64,000 nucleotides of DNA from Nitrospira sp. (GTDB lineage Bacteria > Nitrospirota > Nitrospiria > Nitrospirales > UBA8639). The stretch lies in assembly GCA_024760505.1 (NCBI GenBank), contig CP058931.1, positions 682,001-746,000 on the forward strand. Direction: 5' to 3'. Shown in pieces: positions 34,030-42,323 of the stretch. Position 1 is the first letter of the stretch. Each line of letters begins with the position of its first letter. The translations under genes and the position numbers were made by a program. The notes beneath the pieces are model-generated. The model searched no databases. It worked only from the letters and a program-made list of their open reading frames with translations, and was not told where the DNA came from.

Positions 34030-36074
34030 GCATAGTTACAAACCTTCATGGTCGTCTTCGGAACACATCACTTCCGGCTAGCAACGGTATGCTTCCTATC
34101 TTCGAGGCTGTGGCTAATGCGATTCACGCAATTGAGGATGCGAGCCTCTCTCCTGAAGAAGGCTTTATCAGTGTCAAAATTGTTCGGGTCGGGCAGATGA
34201 AAATAGACTTAGATGAGGGGCGCAACCGCCTTGGCCCACAAGCCAAAGGCGACATTGTTGGATTTACAATCACAGACAATGGAGTAGGCTTTACCGATGG
34301 GAATATGGAGTCTTTCTTAACCCTTGATAGTGAGCATAAGGCAAATCGCGGCGCGCGTGGCGTCGGTCGGTTGTTGTGGTTGAAAGCGTTCGATAAAGCA
34401 GCCATCCAGAGCGTTTACGAATCCCCAAAAGGCATAATGCAGAAGCGAACTTTTACTTTCGATGCAAGACAAGGTGTCTCGGATCCACTAGTAGAAGATG
34501 CATCGAATGAGGAACGACGGACGGTCGTCCACTTAGAGAGGTTCTTGAACCGTTATCGCGAAGCCTCCCCTAAGACGGCATCTGTCATCGCACGCAGTCT
34601 ATTCGAACACAATCTCTGGTACTTCATTCGTGCGGGGTGTGCACCAAAGATCGAAGTTATTGATGAGGATGAAGTGATCTTACTGGACGATATCTACCAT
34701 GAGCAGATGGTTGAGGCAGCCTATACAGAATCATTTGATTTGAAAGGTACGAACTTTGAGTTAATCCACATCAAGCTTTCCGCATTATCCAGTCGAGGCC
34801 ATACCATCGCCTATTGTGCATCAAACAGGGTGGTTACGCAGAATTCGATTAAAGGAAAAGTTCCCGGTCTTCACGGTAGCCTAACCGACGGACAGCGTGA
34901 ATTCATCTATGAATGCTACGTAAGTTCTCCGCTCCTTGATGAAAGGGTTAGGTCGGAGAGGACGAGTTTCGACATAGAAGAAAATCCACTTGAGCTATTT
35001 GAGTCGGAGGAGCTTTCTCAGAGGGAGATTCGAGATGCCGTGCTAATGCGTGTTTCGGACTATCTCTCAGACTATCTCGAAGAAAAGCGACGTCTTGGGA
35101 GGGAACGAGTTTCACAATTTGTCGCCAGTAAGGCACCTAGATACAGGCCAATTATTGATCGGATACCGAGGGATCAACTTGCTGTTGATCCTGAGATAAA
35201 TGACAAAGATCTTGACTTGTTACTGTATCGTAACCTGGCCGAGGTTGAGAGCCTCCTGCTCGCAGATGGCCATGATGTAATGGCTCCTAAGGAGAATGAG
35301 GCCTACGAGGATTACCGCACACGCCTACACGAGTATCTCAAGACAGCAGAAGACATTAAAAAGTCTGACTTGGCGAACTACGTTGCGCATCGTCGAGTCA
35401 TCCTAGATCTACTTGAGAAAGCAATTGACCGACAAAGTGATGGAAAGTATGCGCGCGAGGACTTGATTCACAATCTGATCATGCCGATGGGCAAATCGTC
35501 AGACGAGGTCTCTTTTGATGCATGCAATCTCTGGTTGGTTGACGAGCGGCTCGCCTTTCACGATTACCTAGCCTCAGACAAGACGCTCGCAGCGATGCCT
35601 ATCACAGACTCGGAGGAGACAAAGGAGCCAGACTTGATAGCCTTCAATGTCTTCGATACGCCGATCCTGGTTTCTGACTCGAGAAAACTCCCACTTGCTT
35701 CGATTGTCATCGTCGAGTTAAAGCGTCCAATGCGGAATGATGCGGCAGCAGGGGAAGATAAAGACCCTATCGAGCAAGCATTGGGATACTTAGACCGAAT
35801 CCGAACCGGGAGTGTAAAGACCCAGGCAGGCCGCCCAATACCAAAGTCTTCGGATATTCCAGGCTTCTGCTACGCTATTTGTGATATCACGCCAACAATT
35901 GAAAAACGATGTAAGATTCTCGGTCTCACACCGACTCACGACTACTCTGGGTACTTCGGGTACAACCCAAACTATAAGGCGTATCTTGAAGTCATCTCCT
36001 TTGATCGCCTAGTCAATTCAGCGAAAGAAAGGAATAAAGCATTCTTCGACAAACTAGGGCTGCCAACCAAATGA
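34026..36074 (+). CDS. GHKL-type ATPase protein with possible nuclease-like C-terminus
   Basis: An N-terminal Hsp90/MutL-like ATP-binding fold: N-box Glu27 and Asn31 in FEAVANAIHA, Asp84 and Gly86/88 in TDNGVGF, and the lid RGARGVGRL (residues 108-116). The remaining 450 residues are mostly helical; near 536-566 a pattern Asp ... IVELKRP (Glu-x-Lys) is compatible with a degenerate PD-(D/E)XK nuclease but is not proof. The gene is tightly coupled: its start overlaps the hsdS stop by 4 nt and its stop overlaps a decayed hsdR start. It is thus a resident of the type I operon, between hsdS and hsdR. I do not know a characterised homologue. Confidence 0.8.
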   Translation: MSIVTNLHGRLRNTSLPASNGMLPIFEAVANAIHAIEDASLSPEEGFISVKIVRVGQMKIDLDEGRNRLGPQAKGDIVGFTITDNGVGFTDGNMESFLTLDSEHKANRGARGVGRLLWLKAFDKAAIQSVYESPKGIMQKRTFTFDARQGVSDPLVEDASNEERRTVVHLERFLNRYREASPKTASVIARSLFEHNLWYFIRAGCAPKIEVIDEDEVILLDDIYHEQMVEAAYTESFDLKGTNFELIHIKLSALSSRGHTIAYCASNRVVTQNSIKGKVPGLHGSLTDGQREFIYECYVSSPLLDERVRSERTSFDIEENPLELFESEELSQREIRDAVLMRVSDYLSDYLEEKRRLGRERVSQFVASKAPRYRPIIDRIPRDQLAVDPEINDKDLDLLLYRNLAEVESLLLADGHDVMAPKENEAYEDYRTRLHEYLKTAEDIKKSDLANYVAHRRVILDLLEKAIDRQSDGKYAREDLIHNLIMPMGKSSDEVSFDACNLWLVDERLAFHDYLASDKTLAAMPITDSEETKEPDLIAFNVFDTPILVSDSRKLPLASIVIVELKRPMRNDAAAGEDKDPIEQALGYLDRIRTGSVKTQAGRPIPKSSDIPGFCYAICDITPTIEKRCKILGLTPTHDYSGYFGYNPNYKAYLEVISFDRLVNSAKERNKAFFDKLGLPTK

Positions 36075-36160
36075 CTTACACCTAAGACACCTTCGTCCAG
36101 CAGTCCACCGCCAATTACCTTGAGCAGCACCTCGGGTGATAGTCGGAATTCGAAAAGAAT
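36071..36160 (+). pseudogene. Decayed copy of the hsdR 5' end
   Basis: Translation from the ATG at 36071 gives MTYT, stop, then DTFVQQSTANYLEQHLG and two stops; the intact hsdR at 37955 begins MPYTEDTLVQQTTANYLEQQ. The ATG overlaps the stop of the GHKL gene (ATGA), the arrangement expected in the ancestral operon. Beyond about 36125 the similarity fades. Confidence 0.85.
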
Positions 36161-36233
36161 GATTCGAATATTGGGTAAAAATGGCACTGTGATACGCTAA
36201 CCCCATGAACACGAAAGCGATAAGGCGCAACAG

Positions 36234-36524
36234 ATGAGAAGAGAACAGGTGATAACAATGCTGGAGGAGCACAAGGCGAACCTGTGTGAACGCTTTGGTG
36301 TCACGGATCTGGCCCTGTTCGGCTCAATGGCGCGGGATACGGCTGACGAGGGCAGCGATGTCGATATTCTGGTCTCATTCGATGGGCCGGCCAACTCGAA
36401 GCGATATTTCGGGGCACAGTTTTATCTGGAGGATCTACTGGGGTGTCCGGTAGATCTGGTGACAGACAAGGCACTACGCACGGAGCTGCGCCCGTATGTG
36501 GAAAAGGATGCCATCCATGTCTGA
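36234..36524 (+). CDS. MNT-type minimal nucleotidyltransferase (antitoxin-like)
   Basis: A 96-residue protein with the Pol-beta fold signature LFGSMARDTADEGSDVDILV (GSxxR...DxD), including both metal-binding Asp residues. The family pairs with HEPN-domain toxins, acting as the antitoxin by adenylylating the toxin. A HEPN gene does begin within its last codons (36517) but is truncated after 34 residues, so the pair is broken. No clear Shine-Dalgarno is seen just before the ATG. Confidence 0.88.
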   Translation: MRREQVITMLEEHKANLCERFGVTDLALFGSMARDTADEGSDVDILVSFDGPANSKRYFGAQFYLEDLLGCPVDLVTDKALRTELRPYVEKDAIHV

Positions 36525-36621
36525 TTCGCGTGGTTCGGAGAGGGAATGGCGTTTCTATCTTCAGGATATGATTGGTTTTGCGGAGAAGTGTTTATCGTAT
36601 ACCCACACACCAGACGAATGA
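36517..36621 (+). pseudogene. Truncated HEPN-domain toxin gene
   Basis: Overlaps the end of the nucleotidyltransferase by 8 nt. It reads MSDSRGSEREWRFYLQDMIG and FAEKCLSYTHTPDE, then stops. The start is typical of DUF86/HEPN toxins partnered with MNT, which are about 110-140 residues; the catalytic RxxxxH motif near the C-terminus is missing, so no toxin activity is expected. Confidence 0.75.
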
Positions 36622-36628
36622 AAGGTTG

Positions 36629-36707
36629 CAATCAGCCGAATAGCAACCTTACAATCAGCCGCACTAAAACATTGCAATCAGCCGATTGCTAAACTTACAA
36701 TCAGCCG
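36629..36707 (+). repeat. Four CAATCAGCCG repeats with an exact 23-nt period
   Basis: CAATCAGCCG occurs at 36629, 36652, 36675 and 36698, each preceded by TTG or TTA in alternation. The last copy ends directly at the ATG of the AAA/DUF4143 gene. The 13-nt spacers of copies 1 and 3 are similar. The arrangement suggests an operator array for the downstream gene. No cas gene or longer array supports CRISPR. Confidence 0.75.
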
Positions 36708-37955
36708 ATGCCGTCTCAACACTTGTACCCACGTTTCGCCGAATCCGCCCTTGTCGAAGCCCTGGCGGATTCGCCAGTGGTGCTGATTCATGGGCCTCGC
36801 CAATGCGGCAAAAGCACACTGGCCGGCATGCTAGGCGACAGGCAGGGCTACACCTACATCAGTTTCGACGATGATGTAATTCGCGATGCGGCCGAAACCG
36901 ACCCCATCGGTTTCGTGGATGCCTTGCCCGAGCGCGCCATTCTGGATGAAGTGCAGCGGGTACCGGGGCTCTTCACCAGCCTCAAGGCGGCGGTGGATCG
37001 CAACCGCCAACCAGGACGCTTCCTGCTTACCGGCTCGTCCAATGTCCTGTTGCTACCCAATCTGTCTGACTCACTGGCTGGGCGCATGGCTATCCAACGC
37101 CTGCACCCGTTGGCTCAATGCGAACTGGCGGGAAAGCCATCGCTGTTTCTGGACCGGCTTTTTGCAGGGGATTTTCCCATCCGCAAAGTCCCGCGCCTGA
37201 AAGATGAGTTGCTGCGGCGCATTGCGGCGGGCGGCTATCCACCGGCACTGGAACGCCCTGAAGGCCGGCGTCGTGACAACTGGTATCGCGACTACATCAC
37301 CACCCTGATCCAGCGCGACGTACGTGACCTGGCCCGCATCAGCGCGCTCAATGCCCTGCCCCGGCTGCTGCGCCTTGCTGCAGGCCGAACGGCGCAATTG
37401 TTCAATTTGAGCGACCTGGCGTCATCCTTCCAGCTTAGCCGCACCACGATCGGCGACTATGTCACCCTGCTGGAAAACATCTTTTTGCTCGAACGGCTCC
37501 CCCCCTGGCACAGCAACCATGCCAGCCGGCTTGTCAAGACCCCCAAACTGCATATCGGCGACACCGGACTGGCCTGTGGATTGCTGGGACTGGATGCGGC
37601 CGCATTGGCCGCCGACCGTGCGCAACTTGGGCCAATGCTGGAAACCTTCGTGTATCAGGAACTGCGCCGTCTCGGCAGTTGGCATCCCCAACAGCATGAC
37701 TTCTACCACTTGCGGGATCGTGACAAGGTGGAAGTAGACATCGTCATTGAGCGGGGCGTACGCCAGCTCGCCGGCGTGGAAGTCAAGGCGGCGGCCACCG
37801 TTACCGCTACCGACTTTCGTGGCTTGCGTAAACTCAAACACACTACCGGCAAGCGTTTTGTTGCCGGCGTGGTGCTGTATGATGGCGAGGCGGTTGCGAG
37901 CTTTGGGGATGGACTGTACGCCGTGCCCATCGCCAGTCTTTGGGAAAATTCCTGA
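36708..37955 (+). CDS. AAA ATPase with DUF4143 domain
   Basis: A 415-residue protein: AAA_14 ATPase domain with Walker A GPRQCGKST (residues 29-37) and Walker B ERAILDEVQRVP, an arginine-type LLTGSSN sensor motif, then the DUF4143 domain in the C-terminal 200 residues with the typical ending DKVEVDIVIERGVRQLAGVE (nuclease-like fold). The family is common in accessory regions of bacteria and archaea and lacks a firm function. The gene sits between the broken MNT-HEPN pair and hsdR, and its TGA overlaps the hsdR ATG (TGATG), so hsdR would be translated by coupling. Codon use is GC-rich. Confidence 0.9.
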   Translation: MPSQHLYPRFAESALVEALADSPVVLIHGPRQCGKSTLAGMLGDRQGYTYISFDDDVIRDAAETDPIGFVDALPERAILDEVQRVPGLFTSLKAAVDRNRQPGRFLLTGSSNVLLLPNLSDSLAGRMAIQRLHPLAQCELAGKPSLFLDRLFAGDFPIRKVPRLKDELLRRIAAGGYPPALERPEGRRRDNWYRDYITTLIQRDVRDLARISALNALPRLLRLAAGRTAQLFNLSDLASSFQLSRTTIGDYVTLLENIFLLERLPPWHSNHASRLVKTPKLHIGDTGLACGLLGLDAAALAADRAQLGPMLETFVYQELRRLGSWHPQQHDFYHLRDRDKVEVDIVIERGVRQLAGVEVKAAATVTATDFRGLRKLKHTTGKRFVAGVVLYDGEAVASFGDGLYAVPIASLWENS

Positions 37956-40900
37956 TGCCCTACACCGAAGACACCCTCGTTCAGCAGACCACCGCCAATT
38001 ACCTGGAGCAGCAGCTCGGCTGGCGTTCCGTACTGGCCTGGAACAACGAAATATTCGTTTCGAATACAGATAATGCAGCAAGTCCCCTCCCTATGGGAGA
38101 GGATTCAGGTGAGGGAGCAGACCTGGCCAAAAGCCAGGTCTGTTTAGGGCGAGCCTCCGACCGTGAGGTGGTGCTGACCCGCACGCTTCGCGCAAAGCTG
38201 ATGGCGCTGAACCTGGGCCTCCCGGATGCGGCCTACGAGGATGCGGTGCGCCAAATCACCGCGACGGTTGCTTCGCAAACCCTGATCGCCACCAACCGCG
38301 AGAAGTACGCCCAGATGCGCGATGGGGTGCAGGTCACCTTCCGCAACGACAAGGGCGAGCGGGTGCGCCAGCGACTGCGGGTGTTTGATTTCGATGTGCC
38401 GGAGAACAATGATTTCCTCTGCGTTCGCGAGCTATGGGTGCGTGGCGACCTGTACCGGCGTCGGGCTGATATCGTCGGCTTCGTGAACGGCCTGCCGCTC
38501 TTGTTTATCGAGTGCAAGAACCTCCACAAGAATCTCAAGACCGCTTTCGAGAAAAACTTCTCTGATTACCGCGATACCATTCCGCACCTCTTTCACCACA
38601 ACGCGATGGTGATGTTCGCCAACGGCGAGAAAGCCAGGATCGGTTCGATCACCAGCCGCTGGGAACATTTCAACGAATGGAAGCGTCTGGCCGAGGAGAC
38701 GTTAGGCGCGGTGGACATGGAAACGCTGCTCAAAGGTATGTGTGCCAAGCGCAATTTTCTCGACCTGGTGGAAAACTTCATCCTATTTGATGAGTCCGCC
38801 GGTGAGCCGAAAAAGATTATCGCCCGCAACCACCAGTTTCTCGGCGTCAACCGGGCCGTCGCGGCGGTCGCCCGACGCTACGATGCCATTGCCCGGCCCC
38901 TCACCCCGCCCCTCCCCCAGGGGGAGAAGGAGAAGTCTGGTCGGGAGCAGTCCGTGCATATGCGAGAGGGATATGATTTTGCTGGACTGGTTCAGCGGGC
39001 ACGTGAGTTACGACAGGCGCAGACCCCGGCGGAAGAGATCTTTTGGGAGCTTGTACGGGATCGGCGGTTCCTTGGCCTGAAGTTTCGACGGCAGCATCAG
39101 TATGGTGACTATATATTGGATTTTTACTGCCATGAGGCGGCATTGGCAGTCGAATTCGACGGCGGGATCCACGATACACCCGAACAAAAAAACAAGGATA
39201 TTCAAAGGGACGGTTATCTGAAGTCCCAGGGAGTGAATGTGGTTCATGTGCGCAATGACACTCTCATCAATGACCCGGAAGGAACGCTGAAATCCCTTGC
39301 AAACACACTCCCCTCGCCCTCTGGGAGAGGGGTTGGGGGTGAGGGTAAAACACCGAACGACCTGAGTCGTCTCGGCGTTTTTTGGCATACACAAGGCTCT
39401 GGAAAGAGTTATTCGATGGTGATGTTCACCCGCAAGGTCCACCGCAAGCTGGGCGGCAATTTTACCTTTCTGGTGCTCACCGACCGCGACGACCTGGACA
39501 CCCAGATCTACAAGACCTTCGCCAACTGCGGGGTGATCAGCGATCAGGAGCAGTGCCGCGCCGCCAGCGGCCATCATCTGAACATGCTGCTGACCGAGCA
39601 CAAGGCCTATGTGTTTTCGCTCATTCAGAAATTCAAGGCGTTGGGAACGCCACCCTCACCCCCAGCCCCTCTCCCATTGGGAGAGGGTGGCCAAAGGCCG
39701 GGTGAGGGTTACGAAGCGGTGGTGTCGCTTCGGGATGACATCATCGTCATCACCGACGAGGCGCACCGCACCCAGTACGGCACGCTGGCCTTGAACCTGC
39801 GCAATGCCCTGCCTAACGCCAGCTACATCGGGTTCACCGGCACGCCCTTGTTTAAAGATGACGAGATCACCCGCCGGGTGTTCGGCGAGTATGTCTCCAC
39901 CTATGATTTTCAGCGCGCCGTGGATGACCACGCCACGGTGCCGCTCTATTATGATGCCCGCGGCGAGAAACTGGGTATCGCCATTGGGGACCTCAATGAA
40001 CGTATCGCCGAGAAGCTTGAAGAGATTGAAACCGACGACATCGACGTGGAGCAGCGACTGGAAAAGGAGCTCAAGCGCGACTATCACATCATCACCGCCG
40101 GGAAGCGCTTGGATCAGGTGGCGCGGGACTTTGTGCAGCACTATTCCACTGCCTGGGAGACCGGCAAGGCGATGCTGGTGTGCATCGACAAGGTGACCTG
40201 CGTGCGCCTGCACAAGTTGATCGGCTTTTATTGGGAGGAGCGCATACGGGAACTGGAGAAAACACCCGCCGCCGATGAGCAGGAGGAGGTCTTTCGCCAA
40301 CGTCAGGTTGCCTGGATGCGCGAGACCCGCATGGCTGTGGTGGTGAGTGAGGAACAGGGCGAGGTCGCCAAATTTAACAAATGGGACCTGGACATCACGC
40401 CGCACCGCAGGCTCATGAAAGACGGCATCGACCTGCCGGAGTCCATGCGTGCCAAGCCCGAATACCGCAACATGCAGACCATGGCGCTGGACGATGCCTT
40501 TAAGGCCGAAGACCATCCGTTACGCGTGGCCATCGTCTGCGCCATGTGGCTGACGGGCTTTGATGTGCCGACGTTGTCAACGTTGTATCTGGATAAACCA
40601 CTCAAAGCTCACACCCTCATGCAGGCCATTGCCCGTGCCAACCGCGTGGCCGAGGGCAAGAACAACGGCCTGATTGTGGACTACTGCGGCATCCTGAAAC
40701 ATTTGCGCCAAGCCCTAGCGACGTTTGCCGGGGTGCAGGCGGAAGGCGAAGGCGGCCAGACCGAGCCGGCCAGGCCCGAGGAAGAGTTACTGGCAGATTT
40801 GGGCGAAGCGATCGCCTTGGTGCGAGCCTTCCTTGCTGACCGGCATGCCGCGCTGGATGACGTGATTCACAAGAGCAGCTTTGAGCGCAACGCCGCCATC

Positions 40901-41788
40901 GTCGCATGCAAGGAGGCAGCCAACGAGAATGACGAAACCCGGAAGCGCTTTGAGGTGATGTGCCGCGAAGTGTTCAAGAAGTTCAAGGCCTGTATCAATG
41001 TGCAGGGGGTGAACGCCTGCCGCACGGATCGAAATGCGATCAATATCGTCTACAAGAGCCTGCAACAGGATCGTGAGCAGGCGGATATCACCGATATCAT
41101 CCGCCAGCTACATCAAGTGGTGGACAAGGCGATCGAGGTACGTTCCGATCGCGCGGCTGAACCCTCTAGACCTTACGACATCAGCAAGATTGATTTCGAG
41201 CGACTACGGCAAGAGTTCGACCGCAGTCCGAAAAAGAACACGACGGTACAGAACCTGCGCGAGGCGGTCGAGCAACGACTACAACGCCTCTTGCGGCAAA
41301 ACCCGTTGCGCACCGACTTTCAGCAGCATTACGAGCAGATTGTGTCCGAGTACAACCGCGAGAAAGATCGGGTGACTATCGAACAAACTTTCGAGGCCCT
41401 GTTCAAGCTGGTGAAAAAACTCGATGATGAAGCACACCGGGCCGTGCGAGAGGGATTAGACGAGGAGTCCCTGGCCATTTTCGACCTACTCAAAAAGCCG
41501 GACTTGAGGCCACCCGAAATCCAACGCATCAAGTCGGTTGCCACGCAGTTACTTACAAGGTTGAAGGAAGAGAAACTGCGGGTGGACCAGTGGCGGGACA
41601 AGGAAGCCACCAGGGATGCCGTGCGGCAGGCGATCCATGATTTTCTCTGGAGCGAGGATACCGGCTTGCCGGTGGATTGCTTTGCCGAACAGGATGTGGA
41701 GGTCAAGGCGGAAGAAGTCTACCGACATATCTATCGTGCCTACCCCACCGTGCCTTCGCCGTATTTCAGTGAACAGGCCGCGATGTAA
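37955..41788 (+). CDS. hsdR: Type I restriction endonuclease subunit HsdR with an embedded DUF559 domain
   Basis: The start MPYTEDTLVQQTT is set by coupling to the previous stop; five extra codons upstream are not family-like. The 1277 residues exceed the usual 1000-1100. The N-terminal nuclease has FIECKNLHK (Glu-x-Lys). Translocase motifs are Walker A TQGSGKSYS (about 479-487), ITDEAHRT (about 598) and GFTGTPL. Between RRYDAIA (about 313) and Walker A lies an extra 150-residue block, a complete DUF559 domain flanked by palindromes. Two more palindromes are in frame near residues 43-56 and 565-585. The C-terminal helical domain is intact. Confidence 0.93.
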   Translation: MPYTEDTLVQQTTANYLEQQLGWRSVLAWNNEIFVSNTDNAASPLPMGEDSGEGADLAKSQVCLGRASDREVVLTRTLRAKLMALNLGLPDAAYEDAVRQITATVASQTLIATNREKYAQMRDGVQVTFRNDKGERVRQRLRVFDFDVPENNDFLCVRELWVRGDLYRRRADIVGFVNGLPLLFIECKNLHKNLKTAFEKNFSDYRDTIPHLFHHNAMVMFANGEKARIGSITSRWEHFNEWKRLAEETLGAVDMETLLKGMCAKRNFLDLVENFILFDESAGEPKKIIARNHQFLGVNRAVAAVARRYDAIARPLTPPLPQGEKEKSGREQSVHMREGYDFAGLVQRARELRQAQTPAEEIFWELVRDRRFLGLKFRRQHQYGDYILDFYCHEAALAVEFDGGIHDTPEQKNKDIQRDGYLKSQGVNVVHVRNDTLINDPEGTLKSLANTLPSPSGRGVGGEGKTPNDLSRLGVFWHTQGSGKSYSMVMFTRKVHRKLGGNFTFLVLTDRDDLDTQIYKTFANCGVISDQEQCRAASGHHLNMLLTEHKAYVFSLIQKFKALGTPPSPPAPLPLGEGGQRPGEGYEAVVSLRDDIIVITDEAHRTQYGTLALNLRNALPNASYIGFTGTPLFKDDEITRRVFGEYVSTYDFQRAVDDHATVPLYYDARGEKLGIAIGDLNERIAEKLEEIETDDIDVEQRLEKELKRDYHIITAGKRLDQVARDFVQHYSTAWETGKAMLVCIDKVTCVRLHKLIGFYWEERIRELEKTPAADEQEEVFRQRQVAWMRETRMAVVVSEEQGEVAKFNKWDLDITPHRRLMKDGIDLPESMRAKPEYRNMQTMALDDAFKAEDHPLRVAIVCAMWLTGFDVPTLSTLYLDKPLKAHTLMQAIARANRVAEGKNNGLIVDYCGILKHLRQALATFAGVQAEGEGGQTEPARPEEELLADLGEAIALVRAFLADRHAALDDVIHKSSFERNAAIVACKEAANENDETRKRFEVMCREVFKKFKACINVQGVNACRTDRNAINIVYKSLQQDREQADITDIIRQLHQVVDKAIEVRSDRAAEPSRPYDISKIDFERLRQEFDRSPKKNTTVQNLREAVEQRLQRLLRQNPLRTDFQQHYEQIVSEYNREKDRVTIEQTFEALFKLVKKLDDEAHRAVREGLDEESLAIFDLLKKPDLRPPEIQRIKSVATQLLTRLKEEKLRVDQWRDKEATRDAVRQAIHDFLWSEDTGLPVDCFAEQDVEVKAEEVYRHIYRAYPTVPSPYFSEQAAM
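38083..38116. repeat. GC-rich palindromic element, copy 3 (in hsdR)
   Basis: CCCCTCCCTATGGGAGAGG followed by GGTGAGGG, near residue 43 of HsdR, where ordinary family members have a short loop. More diverged than the other copies. Confidence 0.65.
38897..39346 (+). mobile_element. DUF559 endonuclease module bracketed by inverted palindromic elements
   Basis: The left end (38897-38930, CCCCTCACCCC and CTCCCCCAGGGGGAG) and right end (39308-39346, CTCTGGGAGAGGGG and GGGGTGAGGG) are copies 4 and 5 of the palindrome, in opposite orientation with GTGAGGG ends facing outward. Between them, residues 336-450 of HsdR form a DUF559 (Vsr-like) domain: RARELRQAQTPAEEIFWELV, LGLKFRRQHQYGDYILDFYC and VEFDGGIHD, the last with catalytic-type Asp/Glu. 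DUF559 is usually a stand-alone protein. The block looks like an inserted unit that preserved the reading frame. Confidence 0.75.
39651..39709. repeat. GC-rich palindromic element, copy 6 (in hsdR)
   Basis: The longest copy: CCCTCACCCCCAGCCCC, CTCTCCCATTGGGAGAG, then GGCCAAAGGCCGGGTGAGGG, giving outer arms (CCCTCACCC/GGGTGAGGG) and an inner stem. It is in frame between two conserved blocks of the HsdR translocase domain. Confidence 0.75.
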
Positions 41789-42323
41789 CCTGCTAAGCGC
41801 ACCACAACACCCCCGTTTTGTAAGTTCTATTCTTCCTCTCCTTTGTCACCTTAGTCAGATCGCCTGGACCCTCTCTTTTTGTGATCCGCTCCCTACTCCT
41901 TTAGATCTATTCTTGTACCGATTTCCGCATGTCACCAGTGGGTATGCATGAAAATAGATGGAGTGAAAACCATACTCCCTGGAGGGTAAACCCTACAGTG
42001 AATGGTACTGGGAATTTCAAAAGAATCTCCGGACTTAACTAATATGCAAGCCATTGTATTTTAATCGTTTTTTATGAATTTTCTTATTTTTTTCTGAACG
42101 TAATTTTCCTTTTGGTGAAATTATTAGAAATTCTTCATAAATTCACCAGGCAAAACAGGTACATTTCTTCAACAAAAACAATGTGTTATGCGATTGAGTT
42201 TTCCATAATTCAGGGGAATGATTTTTGCTGATCTAGGCGGTTCTGTGGGTAGTTAGAGTTATTCTCCCAAGATGATTCGAGGGAGAGCGTGGTTAACCTT
42301 TATTAATTTTGGAGGGCTGAATC
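41789..42323. other. AT-rich intergenic stretch
   Basis: About 535 nt following hsdR, marking the return to AT-richer sequence. It contains GGAGGG (42312-42317) as the ribosome-binding site of the next gene. I see no integrase, tRNA or repeat of the tmRNA end that would mark the island edge. Confidence 0.4.

Noticed and set aside
36629..36707. CRISPR-like spacing of CAATCAGCCG
   Set aside because: Repeat of only 10 nt with 13-nt gaps that are partly similar; no cas genes. Treated as operator repeats.
26217..42323. Att-site duplication of the tmRNA 3' end marking an integrated island
   Set aside because: CCCCTCACCTCCACCA is not repeated anywhere up to 42.3 kb and no integrase gene is seen.
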